From CAWAYR01 sp050250875 (GTDB lineage Bacteria; Acidobacteriota; Vicinamibacteria; Vicinamibacterales; UBA2999), in assembly GCA_050250875.1 (NCBI GenBank), contig JBFWNV010000001.1, positions 930,001 through 994,000 of the forward strand: a stretch of 64,000 nt of DNA. The letters are read 5' to 3'. The notes below the pieces were generated by a model, which had not been told where the DNA came from, did not search any database, and was given only the letters and a program-made list of their open reading frames with translations. The position numbers and the translations under genes are program-made. Of this stretch, positions 1 to 9,075 are shown one piece after another; the first letter of the stretch is position 1; each line of letters starts with the position of its first letter.

Positions 1-1139
1 TCCTGCGTCGATCCGGGCACGGCCTCGGGAATCAGCCAGCGCACCAGCAGGCGCGCCACGGTGGCGTTGCCGTCGGGGAAGTGGATCGATCCGCCGCCGC
101 CCTCGGCCTTCTGCCGGCCATGGTGGCCGCCGGGCAGATCGGCGAGCACGCCGTCGGGGGTCGGTTCGAGCTTCAGTCCCGCGAAGCCCGGCACGCCCAT
201 CTCCCAGCCGAAGAGCGCGGGAATGGCATCCGCGCCGACGCAGAACACGCCGCGGCCGGTGGCCATGTAGAACCACACGCACTGCTTGTCCACCTTGGCC
301 ACCTCGAGCAGGTAGTGCTCGAGGCTCATCCGCGCCAGCTTGTCCTTCTTCTCGGCGGAGGTGAGCCCGGGCATGTAGTCGGGCTGCCCGGGATCCTGCA
401 GGCGCCGCATGTCGGCCTTGGCCTTGTCCGAGATCGGCAGGCTGTCGAGGTATTCGGGCGGGAAGCCGCCGCGGCCACGGCCGCCGGCCGCCGCCGGGCG
501 CACCGCCAGGTGGTCGCGCCCCCACGTCTCCTTGTCGAAGAAGTGGCCGCCGCGCAGGCCGAGTCCCGGATAGAGTCGGCGATTGGCCTCGTTGTTCCTG
601 ACGAACCGGTCGAGATCCACGCCGATGCCGGCCAGCAGCTGCCGTGACGGCTGGTTGTAGCGCAGCGGCGACTCGAGGTTCAGCGTGCCGCCGTTCAACG
701 CCAGCAGCTTGCCGTTGACGACGAACTCGTTGCGCTTGGCGTGGCCGCCGAAATCGTCGTGGTTGTCGAGCACGAGCACGCGGGCGGAGCGGCCGACGTT
801 CTGGACGAAGTAGTACGCCGCCGCCAGTCCGCTCAGGCCGCCGCCCACCACCACCAGATCGTAGGTCTCGTTGGTGTGCTCGGCACGGGCCAGGTCGGGC
901 CCGCGGCCGTCGCGCAGCTGATGCGACAGCTCGAACGACCCCGCGTGGCTGCCGCGCATGCCGGTGCGGCGCGGCGGGTAGTCGGCGCCAACGTCCTGGG
1001 CGGCGGCACGGGCGTCGAGGTCGAGCGCCCAGCTCCACTTGGGCAGCAGCGACGCTCCCAGCGCCACGGCCGTGCCGTTGACGAAGTCGCGCCGTCCGAT
1101 CGGACGGTCCATGCCCAGGTCTCGATCCATGCGGCTCAT
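1..1139 (-). CDS. Tat-exported FAD-dependent amine oxidoreductase, spermidine-dehydrogenase-like (3' end outside window)
   Basis: Only the first 379 codons lie in the window; the C-terminus runs off the left edge. A twin-arginine signal (GRRDF, residues 15-19) is followed by a Rossmann FAD motif (DLVVVGGGLSGLAAAYY) and the run DNHDDFGGHAKRNEF, which binds the FAD ribose in this family. It is a paralogue of the gene at 2747-4636, sharing these motifs and the HFPDGNA segment further on. An AGGAGAG Shine-Dalgarno lies just before the ATG at 1139. The family resemblance to bacterial spermidine dehydrogenase (SpdH) is recalled from the conserved motifs; the substrate is inference, helped by the adjacent amino acid/polyamine-type permease. 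It is last in a four-gene minus-strand operon. Confidence 0.72.
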   Translation of the reverse strand, partial: MSRMDRDLGMDRPIGRRDFVNGTAVALGASLLPKWSWALDLDARAAAQDVGADYPPRRTGMRGSHAGSFELSHQLRDGRGPDLARAEHTNETYDLVVVGGGLSGLAAAYYFVQNVGRSARVLVLDNHDDFGGHAKRNEFVVNGKLLALNGGTLNLESPLRYNQPSRQLLAGIGVDLDRFVRNNEANRRLYPGLGLRGGHFFDKETWGRDHLAVRPAAAGGRGRGGFPPEYLDSLPISDKAKADMRRLQDPGQPDYMPGLTSAEKKDKLARMSLEHYLLEVAKVDKQCVWFYMATGRGVFCVGADAIPALFGWEMGVPGFAGLKLEPTPDGVLADLPGGHHGRQKAEGGGGSIHFPDGNATVARLLVRWLIPEAVPGSTQ

Positions 1140-1194
1140 GACTCTCCTCACTGCGGGCGGCAGCGCCCCGTAACGTTCGCCGACACGCGACTCG

Positions 1195-2700
1195 TCACTG
1201 CACCCGCCGATCGCTGCGGCGCAGCATCAGGTACACCGGAATCCCGAACAGCACGATGGCGAAGCCCGGCCAGGTCGTCGCCGACCGGTACACCGCGAGC
1301 ACGAGCAGAATGCCCGTCGCCGCCACGATGTAGAGTGCCGGCACCACCGGGTAGCCGATCGCTCGATAGGGGCGCTCGGCCTCGGGCCGCAGCCGGCGCA
1401 GCCGGAACACCCCGGCGATGGTCAGAATGTAGAACACGAGCGCCGCCGACACGACGTAGTCGAGCAGGCTGCTGTAGAGATTGCCGTAGCTGCGCGACGC
1501 CGGATCGTAGATCCGCGGCAGCACCAGGAATGCCGTCCAGATCCCCTGGATCGTCAGGGCCCATGCCGGCACGCGGTGCCGGTTCAGCACGCCGGCCTGA
1601 CTGAAGAACAGGCCGTCGCGCGCCATCGCGTAATAGGCGCGGGCGCCGGCCAGCAGCATGCCGTTGGCGCAGCCGAACGTGGAGATCATGATCCCGACGG
1701 CCAGCAGCGACCCGCCGACGCCGGGCAGCGCCACCTCGAGCGCCGCGGCCGCCACCCGGTCGGACGGCACCGTCTTGACCGCGTCGAGGGGCAGGGTCAC
1801 GAAATAGGTGAGGTTGGCCAGCAGATACAGCACCATCACCACGCCGGTGCCGATGCCCAGCGAGAGCGGCACGTCGCGGCGCGGGTTCTTCACCTCTCCG
1901 GCGGTGAACGTGATGTTGTTCCAGGCGTCCGACGCGAACAACGAACCCACCTGGGCGATCGCCAGGGCGACGACCAGGCCGAGCGCGGAACTGGCATCGA
2001 GGCCGGGGGCCAGCGTCGCCGGTGCGACCGGCGTCCACGGCTGCGTGAAGTTGGCATCGACCGCGGCGCTGTTGATGCCGAACACCAGGCCGATCGCGAT
2101 GAGACCGAGCAGCGCCAGCGTCTTGGCCGATGTGAACACGTTCTGGATGATCCGGCCGTAGTCGAGCCCCCGGGTGTTGGTCCACGTGAGCAGGGCGATG
2201 ACGGCGACGGCCAGCAACTGCGCGTTGGACAGCGACAGCGCGTAGCGCTCCGAGAGGTGAAGCGGCCCGATCAGGTAGCGGTCTTCGCCGATGGCCGGGA
2301 ACAGGACGCCGGCGTAGCGCGCGAAGCCGACGCTGACCGCCGCCACGGTGCCGGTCTGGATCACCGTGAACAGGGTCCAGCCGTAGAGAAACCCGGCCAG
2401 CGGCGAGAACGCCTCGCGCAGGTACACGTACTGGCCGCCGGCGCGCGGCATCATCGCGGCGAGCTCGCCGTAGGAGAGCGCCGCCGTCAGAGTCAACACC
2501 GCGGTGACGCCCCACGCCGCCAGCACCCACCCGGCCGAACCGAGGAGGCGCGTCATGTCAGCGGACACCAGGAAGATGCCGGAGCCGATCATGGCGCCGA
2601 CGACGACCATGGTCGAGTCGAACAGCCCGAGCGAGCGCTTGAACCCCTCGGACTCCGCACCAGTCGATGGCCGCGCGTGGGTGTGCTCTGCCTGCGTCAT
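1195..2700 (-). CDS. APC-family amino acid (or polyamine) permease
   Basis: A 501-residue inner-membrane transporter with about 12 hydrophobic segments. The N-terminus has the APC signature: FDSTMVVVGAMIGSGIFLV (TM1 with its unwound GSGIF loop), then SYGELAAMMPRAGGQYVYLR after TM2, as in LAT/YfnA-type basic amino acid carriers. It sits between two SpdH-like oxidoreductase genes (46 bases downstream of one, 55 bases upstream of the other), so it probably imports the amine or amino acid linked to those enzymes. No clear Shine-Dalgarno precedes the ATG at 2700; the start is chosen because TM1 begins about 30 residues in. The substrate cannot be read from sequence. Confidence 0.85.
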   Translation of the reverse strand: MTQAEHTHARPSTGAESEGFKRSLGLFDSTMVVVGAMIGSGIFLVSADMTRLLGSAGWVLAAWGVTAVLTLTAALSYGELAAMMPRAGGQYVYLREAFSPLAGFLYGWTLFTVIQTGTVAAVSVGFARYAGVLFPAIGEDRYLIGPLHLSERYALSLSNAQLLAVAVIALLTWTNTRGLDYGRIIQNVFTSAKTLALLGLIAIGLVFGINSAAVDANFTQPWTPVAPATLAPGLDASSALGLVVALAIAQVGSLFASDAWNNITFTAGEVKNPRRDVPLSLGIGTGVVMVLYLLANLTYFVTLPLDAVKTVPSDRVAAAALEVALPGVGGSLLAVGIMISTFGCANGMLLAGARAYYAMARDGLFFSQAGVLNRHRVPAWALTIQGIWTAFLVLPRIYDPASRSYGNLYSSLLDYVVSAALVFYILTIAGVFRLRRLRPEAERPYRAIGYPVVPALYIVAATGILLVLAVYRSATTWPGFAIVLFGIPVYLMLRRSDRRVQ

Positions 2701-2746
2701 GTGGTCTCGGTCGGGACTCGGACTCTGGCTACCGACGGGCCATCGC

Positions 2747-4636
2747 CTACGCGAGGCCGCGGCTCACCAGCAGTTCCTGCACCGCGCGGTGCGCCTCGTC
2801 GAACGCTTGATTGGTGAAGGCGGCAGCCCCGGCATCCGAGTTCGCGATCGTCACCGGCCCGAAGCGGCGCCGGCCGATCACGTGCGGCCGCTGTTCGGGC
2901 GGCAGGTCGGGATCGGCGAGCGTGTCGTAGGTGTAGGAGTAGCCGTCGGGCCAGCGGTTGACGGCGATGCCGACGATGTCGGCCGCCGGATCGAAGTCGG
3001 TGCCGGCGAGCATGCGGGCGAACTGCCGGCGGATCGACAGCTCGAAGTCCGCGAAGGTCATCGTCAGCAGCTCCTGCTGCCCTGCCCGATTCTGCTCCTT
3101 GCGCGGCAACCCGGGTTTGTTGGGGTTGCGCACCATGTGGACGACGATCGGCTCGTCGGGCGTCGTGACGCCCTGGTAGCCACCGACGGTCGACCCGGGA
3201 TCCAGGCTGGTGTTCGGGTGGTACATCCCCGGGGCGTTGATGCTGGCCACACCGAGCTGCTTGAACGACGTCCAGCGCCGCAGCAGCACGTTGGTGTAGA
3301 GCATCGGCACCTTCACCGAGTAGGCCAGCGCCTCCCTCTGCTCCGCCGGCAGCTCGGGCAGCAGCCGCGGCACCAACGCGTTGTAGCAGGCCAGCACCAC
3401 GCTCTCGGCGCGCACCTGGTGCATCTTGCCGCCGCGCAGGTAGGCGACCTTCGCGCCGGTCGGCCGGCCGGCCGGGCCCTCCACCGCAACGCGGGTCACC
3501 GTGCTGTTCAGTCGGACCCGCGTCGGCGTCGCGGCCACATCGAGCTTGTCGTAGGCGGTCGGCGGCGCCATCACGATCGTTCGCATATCGTGCGTGCCCG
3601 GCACCGCGGCCGGCACCAGGCGCGACACCAGCAGCCGCGCGATCGAAGCGTTGCCGTCGGGGAAGTGGAACGTGAAGCTGCCCTGCCGGAACGACTCCTC
3701 GTCGGGCAGGCCCAGACCGTCGAAGCCGATCCGGCCGGCGCGCGCCGCCTCCAGCGCCGGCGTCGTGTCCGCCCGCTTGTTGTTGCGCCCGCCCTGGCCG
3801 AGGAAGAACGGCAGCGCGTCGGGGCTCATCCTGGCGTGCTGGAGCAGGAAGTCCTGATAGCTGATGCGGGCCAGCAGGGCGACCTTCTGCTCCACCGTCT
3901 TGCCGTGCAGGTAATCGGGGTTCTTGCCGTAGAGGCGCGTCAGGTCGCGGCGCGCCGCCTCGCTGAGTGGCGCCTTGGCGAAGAACGCCTCCCACGACGG
4001 CCGGCCGGTGCCGGCAATCAGCCGATCCTCGCCGAAGTGCTCCTTGTCGAAGAAGGTACCGGCGCCGAGCTGGTGCTTCTCGAACAGCGTGCGATTCTGG
4101 AACTCGGCGTTGCGCGGCACGTCCACGCCCAGATCGACCAGCAGGCGCTTGGCCATGTAGCTGTAGGGATACGGCGTGGCCACGCTCATCGTGCCGCCGT
4201 AGCCCAGATACGTGCGCCCCTGGTAGACGAACTCGTTGCGCTTGGCGTGGCCGCCGAAGTCGTCGTGGTTGTCGAGGATCAGGATGCGCTGGTTGGGCAG
4301 CGCCTGATGCCAGAAGTAGGCAGCGGCGAGTCCCGACAGGCCACCGCCGACGACGACCAGGTCGTAGTTCTCGCCGGTGTCGGTGTCGATCGACGGATAG
4401 GTCGTAAAGTCGCCGCGCTTGATAGCCGCGAACGACTCGATCGACGAGGCGTGCTGGCCGCGCAGCCCGAGCCGCTGCGGTGGATAGGCCGGCTCGCCGG
4501 CCGGGGCCTGGGTGCGCGCCTCGCCCACAGCCGGCCGGGCGGCCATCGTCGCGCCGGCCACGCCAATCGCGACGCCGTTCAGGAAGTCGCGGCGGGCGAT
4601 GCGCCGGTCCATGCCGAGCCGGCGGAACTCAGTCAC
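2747..4636 (-). CDS. Tat-exported FAD-dependent amine oxidoreductase, spermidine-dehydrogenase-like
   Basis: A 629-residue flavoprotein. Residues 11-18 (RRIARRDF) and the following hydrophobic stretch form a Tat signal, so the folded, FAD-loaded enzyme would act in the periplasm. The FAD-binding Rossmann motif is at about 91-107 (YDLVVVGGGLSGLAAAY), followed by ILDNHDDFGGHAKRNEF. Length and motifs agree with bacterial spermidine dehydrogenase (about 620 residues), an amine oxidase-like fold; activity is inferred. The GTG start overlaps the stop of the upstream small-protein gene by 8 bases (GTGACTGA), implying translational coupling; an in-frame ATG at 4612 (MDRRIARRDF) is an alternative start. 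Confidence 0.78.
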   Translation of the reverse strand: MTEFRRLGMDRRIARRDFLNGVAIGVAGATMAARPAVGEARTQAPAGEPAYPPQRLGLRGQHASSIESFAAIKRGDFTTYPSIDTDTGENYDLVVVGGGLSGLAAAYFWHQALPNQRILILDNHDDFGGHAKRNEFVYQGRTYLGYGGTMSVATPYPYSYMAKRLLVDLGVDVPRNAEFQNRTLFEKHQLGAGTFFDKEHFGEDRLIAGTGRPSWEAFFAKAPLSEAARRDLTRLYGKNPDYLHGKTVEQKVALLARISYQDFLLQHARMSPDALPFFLGQGGRNNKRADTTPALEAARAGRIGFDGLGLPDEESFRQGSFTFHFPDGNASIARLLVSRLVPAAVPGTHDMRTIVMAPPTAYDKLDVAATPTRVRLNSTVTRVAVEGPAGRPTGAKVAYLRGGKMHQVRAESVVLACYNALVPRLLPELPAEQREALAYSVKVPMLYTNVLLRRWTSFKQLGVASINAPGMYHPNTSLDPGSTVGGYQGVTTPDEPIVVHMVRNPNKPGLPRKEQNRAGQQELLTMTFADFELSIRRQFARMLAGTDFDPAADIVGIAVNRWPDGYSYTYDTLADPDLPPEQRPHVIGRRRFGPVTIANSDAGAAAFTNQAFDEAHRAVQELLVSRGLA

Positions 4637-5150
4637 AGCGCACCACCTTGTCGCGGGCGTGGCCGGTGTAGGACACGACCCGCCACCCCTGCTTCGTCCG
4701 GCCGAACAGGTATGACGTCCCGCCGACCGACATCACGCTGCCGTCGGTCTTGTAGCGGGTGTTGTAGCCGCTGGCGATCGCCGCGTTGGCGTTCAGCACG
4801 CAGACGTTCTGGGTGGTGAACACCGACTTGCCCCAGCCCCTGGCGACGAGGTCCTTCAGCGAGCCTTCGAACCGCGCCAGCGCCTGTTCCCTGGTCAGGT
4901 CCGGCTGCGGACCCTCGCCGCCAATCACGATCCAGGGGATGTTGAAGACCTCCTCCGGCAGCGCCTTCATGTTGTGCGCCGAGAAGTAGGCGTAGTACTT
5001 GTCCACCGCGGCGGTCACCTCGGCCTTCACCCGGGCGACGTCGGCGTCGGTCAGCGACGACGTCTGGGCGATGGCGGCGGCCGGCGCGGCGGCGAGCAGC
5101 AGGAACACAGCGGACACGACCGCGGCGGAACGGCGAGACGGCGCGAGCAT
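4629..5150 (-). CDS. Secreted NTF2-like (SnoaL/DUF4440-type) protein
   Basis: A 173-residue protein with a Sec signal peptide (SAVFLLLAAAPAAAIAQ) and one small alpha/beta domain: an N-terminal helical part (DADVARVKAEVTAAVDKYYA), then alternating strands ending in GWRVVSYTGH, the usual tail of NTF2-like steroid-isomerase folds. Enzymatic role unknown; such proteins either bind small molecules or are inactive partners. It is the promoter-proximal gene of the SpdH/APC operon and overlaps the next gene by 8 bases. The ATG at 5150 is chosen because the signal peptide starts there; the reading frame stays open far upstream but encodes nothing recognisable. Confidence 0.75.
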   Translation of the reverse strand: MLAPSRRSAAVVSAVFLLLAAAPAAAIAQTSSLTDADVARVKAEVTAAVDKYYAYFSAHNMKALPEEVFNIPWIVIGGEGPQPDLTREQALARFEGSLKDLVARGWGKSVFTTQNVCVLNANAAIASGYNTRYKTDGSVMSVGGTSYLFGRTKQGWRVVSYTGHARDKVVRCD

Positions 5151-5266
5151 GCAGACACCCCCGGTTCGACCGCACGCGGGTGATCCAGCGGGCCGAATCG
5201 GGCGGACGTTGTCATACGGGCTGCGGCCTGTCAATCGACAGACCTGAACGTCTGCCCTGCGATGAT

Positions 5267-6703
5267 CTACTGCTCGGTGCCGCGCAACGCCAGCCCCAGC
5301 TCGGCCGCCCCGCGCTTGAACAGGTCGAGGATGTGTCCGCTGGTACGGAAGTCCTCGAGGATGTCGGCGCGGCGGCTGGTGCGCAGGTCGCCGATCACGT
5401 ACGCCAGCATCGTCGCCATCACCCCGCCCTCTTCGGTGCGGGTGTCGGCGAAGCGCTGGCGATGCTCCTGCAGCACCGTCTCGAACGACGCCTCGTGCCA
5501 GCGCTGCACGCCGCCCTCGAGGCGCAGGAACGCGTCGAGCGCGGCCGTGTAGGACGGCGCCGGCGGGTGGTGCCAGAACGACACGTCGGCGCCGAACTCG
5601 GCGACGTGGGCCGGCAGGTAGAGCGTGCCGCGGGCCGGCACGGCCCGCTTCAGGGCCGGGTTGTAACGGGTCACCTCGGCCGCGGTCAGCGAGGTGCGAC
5701 GGGTGATCTCGCCGATCGGGATCGCCCGCGGTGTCCGCATCGCGAAGATCGGCTGCTGCGGCACCTCTTTGCGGATGCGCTGCACCACCACGGTGTTGCC
5801 GAAGACCATCTCGGCATAGCGGAACGAGCGCACGCCGTAGGTGCGGTAGAGGTCGCGGTAGCCGCGCAGGTCTACGGCGCGCAGGTCGCGGGCGAAGCGG
5901 GAGCCGAGCAGATACTGTTCGGCCGGACTGCCGCCGCCCAGCCGCTCGCCGTTGATCACCGCGCGACCGACGTTGACCCCGCCCGAGTGGTGCTCCGACA
6001 GCGCCGGGATGAAGCTGCCGTACATCGTCGAGAGAATCGACAGGTAGGCGGCGCAGTACGGGGCCTGGGTGGTCTGGTTGAAGGCCTCGATTTCGGCCGC
6101 CGACAGCCGGTTGAGCGCCTGCCAGTTGCGGCGCAGCCACTGGCACAGACCGAGCGCGTTGGCGCGCGACCGCGCCGTGCCGTCGAGGCCGGATTCGAGC
6201 ACCGCCTGCGACAGGCCGATGTCGGCGGGCACGCCGAAGCGCTCGTAGATGCGGCTCCATTCGGCGACGAACGGCCCGAAGCGGGGCACGTTGGGCAGCA
6301 GGAACAGCCCGCGCGTGGGGTTGTGCAGCAGCGGGCCGACCGCGGGCGTCAGCCGATCGACGACGAGCTGCCGGCGATCGTCGAGCCGGCTCGGCCAGGT
6401 GACGCCGGCCAGGGCGTCGCCGAGCTTCGGATCGCTCAACTGGGCACCGGCCGTCCAGTCGCCGCGCACCGGGAAGGTGGCGATCAACCGGCCGTCACGC
6501 TCGCTGCCGAAGGCGATGCGGCCGTCGGGAATCGTGAAGATGTGCTGCCAGAACGGATACGCCGGCCGGAACGCCTGGATGACGGCCTGGTCGGCGCGCA
6601 GCCGCTCTTCGGCGGTGGCAAGGGGGTCGGCCGTCGCCCGAGGCGCGGCCAGCACGCCGGCCACGAGCGCCAGCGAGACGAGACGGAGGTGGCGGAACGA
6701 CAA
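5267..6703 (-). CDS. Exported lytic transglycosylase (SLT fold, MltD-like)
   Basis: About 478 residues with a Sec signal (LVSLALVAGVLAAPRATA). The SLT domain is visible from the glutamate motif SQAVLESGLDGTARSRANAL followed by GLCQW, matching the ESxxxPxAxSxxGAxGLMQ pattern; the Glu in LES is the predicted acid that cleaves peptidoglycan between MurNAc and GlcNAc. A later segment (ITRRTSLTAAEVTRYNP...GTLYLP) resembles the region between the catalytic and LysM parts of MltD; no full LysM repeats are seen. The start is TTG at 6703, chosen because AGGAGG ends 9 bases before it; a GTG at 6709 in the same frame has only 3 bases of spacing. Confidence 0.8.
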   Translation of the reverse strand: MSFRHLRLVSLALVAGVLAAPRATADPLATAEERLRADQAVIQAFRPAYPFWQHIFTIPDGRIAFGSERDGRLIATFPVRGDWTAGAQLSDPKLGDALAGVTWPSRLDDRRQLVVDRLTPAVGPLLHNPTRGLFLLPNVPRFGPFVAEWSRIYERFGVPADIGLSQAVLESGLDGTARSRANALGLCQWLRRNWQALNRLSAAEIEAFNQTTQAPYCAAYLSILSTMYGSFIPALSEHHSGGVNVGRAVINGERLGGGSPAEQYLLGSRFARDLRAVDLRGYRDLYRTYGVRSFRYAEMVFGNTVVVQRIRKEVPQQPIFAMRTPRAIPIGEITRRTSLTAAEVTRYNPALKRAVPARGTLYLPAHVAEFGADVSFWHHPPAPSYTAALDAFLRLEGGVQRWHEASFETVLQEHRQRFADTRTEEGGVMATMLAYVIGDLRTSRRADILEDFRTSGHILDLFKRGAAELGLALRGTEQ

Positions 6704-6712
6704 CGGCACGGG

Positions 6713-6718
6713 CCTCCT
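6713..6718 (-). promoter_or_regulatory. Shine-Dalgarno AGGAGG that favours a TTG start
   Basis: A perfect AGGAGG reads on the minus strand 9 bases before TTG (6703) and only 3 bases before GTG (6709). The spacing favours the rarer TTG codon as initiator of the transglycosylase gene. Confidence 0.6.
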
Positions 6719-6774
6719 CGTCTCCAGTATCGGCCAGAGCGGCCGATATCTGAACACCGCGCGCCGGCCGGCGG

Positions 6775-9039
6775 TCAGGCGGCCGCCCGCCAGCCCAGCA
6801 GTCGCTCGCCGCCCTCGGCGCGGAACACCGCCAGCGCTTCGCGCCGGCGGGCCTGCGCCTTCTGCAGGATCTCGGCGAACCGCGGATCGTCGCGCAGCGG
6901 CGCCAGCCACGGGTCGCTCGCCAGCGTGTCGGGGGCGGTGAAGCCGCCGTCCTGGGAGACGGCCAGCAGCTGCAGCGCCCTCTCGTGGCTGCCGAGCCGG
7001 CTGAGGACGGTTGCCTGGACAAGGGAGCCTTCCGGGTCGCCCCAGCTGCCGTGATCCGCCAGCCGCTCGGTCAGGGCGCGCGCGTTCGGCGCGTCGCTGA
7101 GGCAGGCGACGAGCGTCTCGTCCCACAACTTGAGCAGCGGCGTGGCGTCCGCCGGCACGCCCGGCCAGGCGGCCACGGCCTCGGCCTTGCGGCCGAGCCG
7201 ATAGAGCGCCAGCGCGCTGATGTCGTAGTCGATCTCGTCGGCCTCGCGCACGATCCGCTCCCAGTCGAGCTGCAGGCTGTAGGTGTTGAGCACGCTGGTC
7301 TGAATCGTCGGATCGAGGCGGCGCGCTTCCTCGTGGGCGGCCACCGAGGCGTCGAGCAGGCCCGCGTAACGGCAGGCGTTGACCAGACCGGCGAAGAGTT
7401 CGGGGTCGACCGAGGCGGTGGCCCGGCGCAGCAGCCGGCGCATCGCGTCCACCGCCCGGCCGGCATCGCACTCCAGCTGCGCGTAGTACTTGTGCAGCAG
7501 CGGCAGGTCGGGGTTGAGCGCCTGTGCCTTCTGGAACGACCGCTCGGCCGCGGCGGCGGCGGCGACGTCGCCGTGGTACTTGCCGAGGATGCGCTGGCAG
7601 CGGCCCAGCGCCGCCCACGCCGGCGCGAAGCCCGAATCCCGCGCGACACACTGCTGATACTGGCCCAGTGCCTCGGGAATAAGGTCGAAGTCGCGGGCCA
7701 GCTCGTTGGCCCGCAGGTAGTGTTCGTAGGCCTCGGCGCTCCGCGGCACGTCGCGCCGGCCGACGCGGCTGTCGGGCTCGCCGCCCAGCGACTGCGCCAG
7801 CGACTGGACGATGCCGCCGACCAGTTCGTCGTGGAGCGCGAAGACGTCGTCGAGGGCGTGCTGCGACGTGTGCGACCACACCACCGTGCCTTCGGGTGCC
7901 TCGACCAGTTGCGCGGTGGCGCGCAGCTGGTTGCCGGCGCGCAGCACCGTCCCCATCAACGCCAGATCCACGTCGGCATCGGCGGCCAGCCTGCGCAGGT
8001 CGGGCGCCTGCGGATCGAAGCGCGCCGCCGCGGCGCTCGACCGCACCAGCAGGTTGCGGGTGCCGCTCAGCGTCGACGCGATCGCATCCGGCAGGCTGAA
8101 GGCGAGGAAGTCGGTCTCGTTGTCGGGTCGCAGCACCCGGAACGGCAGGGCGATGAGCCGGGTCATCGGCCGGGCCATCGGGGTCGCCAGCGCCAGCGAA
8201 TCGCGGCTGGCGCCCACGGCCCGGATGGCCTCGGCCATCTCGACGGCCGAGGCGTAGCGATCGACGGGATTCTTGTGCAGCGCCCGGTGAATCACCCGAT
8301 CGAGGCCGACCACCGCGCCGCTGCCCGCCAGCGCCGGCGGCTGTTCGTGCAGCACGGCGTGCAGCACGTCCACCGTGGTGGCGCCGCCGAAGGCGACCCG
8401 GCCCGCCAGCATCTCGAACAGGATCGCCGCCAGCGCGAACAGGTCGGTGCGGCCGTCGAGCGCCTCGCCGCGCACCTGCTCGGGCGCCATGTAGGACGGC
8501 GTGCCGGCAATCGCCCCAATCTCGGTGAGCTGCGTGGCGGTGTCGCCGGCCCGCCACCCGCCCATCGGCCGCGCCAGCCCGAAGTCGAGCAGCTTCACGC
8601 CGTGAGGGGTGAGAAACAGGTTGGACGGCTTGAGGTCGCGGTGGACCAGGCCGCGGCCGTGCAGCGCGGCCAACGCGTCGAGCGTCTGCACCGCGATGGT
8701 CGAGGCGTCGGCCGCCGGCACGGCGCCGCGGGCCAGACGCGCGCCGAGCGGCTCGCCGGCGAGCAGTTCCATCGCCAGCACCACCCCGTCGGCGCTTTCG
8801 TCCACTTCGTAGAGCTGGCAGATGTTGGGGTGCGAGATGCCGGCGGCGGCGCGGGCTTCGCGCCACAGCCGCTTGCGCGCGGTCTCGTCGCCGTCGCCGC
8901 GGATGGTCTTGAGCGCGACGGTGCGATCGAGCCGCTCGTCGTGGGCCGCGTAGACGACGCCCATGCCGCCTTCGCCGATCTTGCGGTCGATCCGGTAGCG
9001 CCCGATGCGCTCGGGGATCGGCGGCGGCAGCAATGACAT
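6775..9039 (-). CDS. Ser/Thr protein kinase with TolB-like and TPR regions
   Basis: A 754-residue kinase. Hanks motifs are complete: G-loop GEGGMGVVY (22-30), catalytic lysine K44, HRDLKPSN (133-140), DFG (152-154) and APE (185-187). After the kinase domain (about 15-275) comes a region like the N-terminal TolB/FlgO-type domain often attached to acidobacterial kinases and cyclases (LIALPFRVLRPDNETDFLAF..., about 300-425), then TPR-like helical repeats to about 720. No transmembrane segment is seen, so it should be cytoplasmic. The -10 box TACAAT at 9052-9047 puts the predicted transcript start at or next to the ATG, so the mRNA is probably leaderless. Targets are unknown. Confidence 0.9.
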   Translation of the reverse strand: MSLLPPPIPERIGRYRIDRKIGEGGMGVVYAAHDERLDRTVALKTIRGDGDETARKRLWREARAAAGISHPNICQLYEVDESADGVVLAMELLAGEPLGARLARGAVPAADASTIAVQTLDALAALHGRGLVHRDLKPSNLFLTPHGVKLLDFGLARPMGGWRAGDTATQLTEIGAIAGTPSYMAPEQVRGEALDGRTDLFALAAILFEMLAGRVAFGGATTVDVLHAVLHEQPPALAGSGAVVGLDRVIHRALHKNPVDRYASAVEMAEAIRAVGASRDSLALATPMARPMTRLIALPFRVLRPDNETDFLAFSLPDAIASTLSGTRNLLVRSSAAAARFDPQAPDLRRLAADADVDLALMGTVLRAGNQLRATAQLVEAPEGTVVWSHTSQHALDDVFALHDELVGGIVQSLAQSLGGEPDSRVGRRDVPRSAEAYEHYLRANELARDFDLIPEALGQYQQCVARDSGFAPAWAALGRCQRILGKYHGDVAAAAAAERSFQKAQALNPDLPLLHKYYAQLECDAGRAVDAMRRLLRRATASVDPELFAGLVNACRYAGLLDASVAAHEEARRLDPTIQTSVLNTYSLQLDWERIVREADEIDYDISALALYRLGRKAEAVAAWPGVPADATPLLKLWDETLVACLSDAPNARALTERLADHGSWGDPEGSLVQATVLSRLGSHERALQLLAVSQDGGFTAPDTLASDPWLAPLRDDPRFAEILQKAQARRREALAVFRAEGGERLLGWRAAA

Positions 9040-9046
9040 ATCGACG

Positions 9047-9052
9047 ATTGTA
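9047..9052 (-). promoter_or_regulatory. -10 box TACAAT, predicted leaderless promoter of the kinase gene
   Basis: TACAAT on the minus strand ends 7 bases before the ATG at 9039. No good Shine-Dalgarno lies between, so transcription probably begins at the start codon. Confidence 0.45.
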
Positions 9053-9075
9053 TCCGGCGGTTCCGCGCGGCGCCG

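Noticed and set aside
2504..4819. Long plus-strand frame of 771 codons
   Set aside because: Low-complexity Arg/His/Val-rich sequence without domains; it is antisense to the FAD oxidoreductase, whose motifs are unmistakable.
4629..6260. A 543-codon version of the NTF2-like gene
   Set aside because: The first 370 codons are antisense or off-frame; signal peptide and domain begin at 5150.
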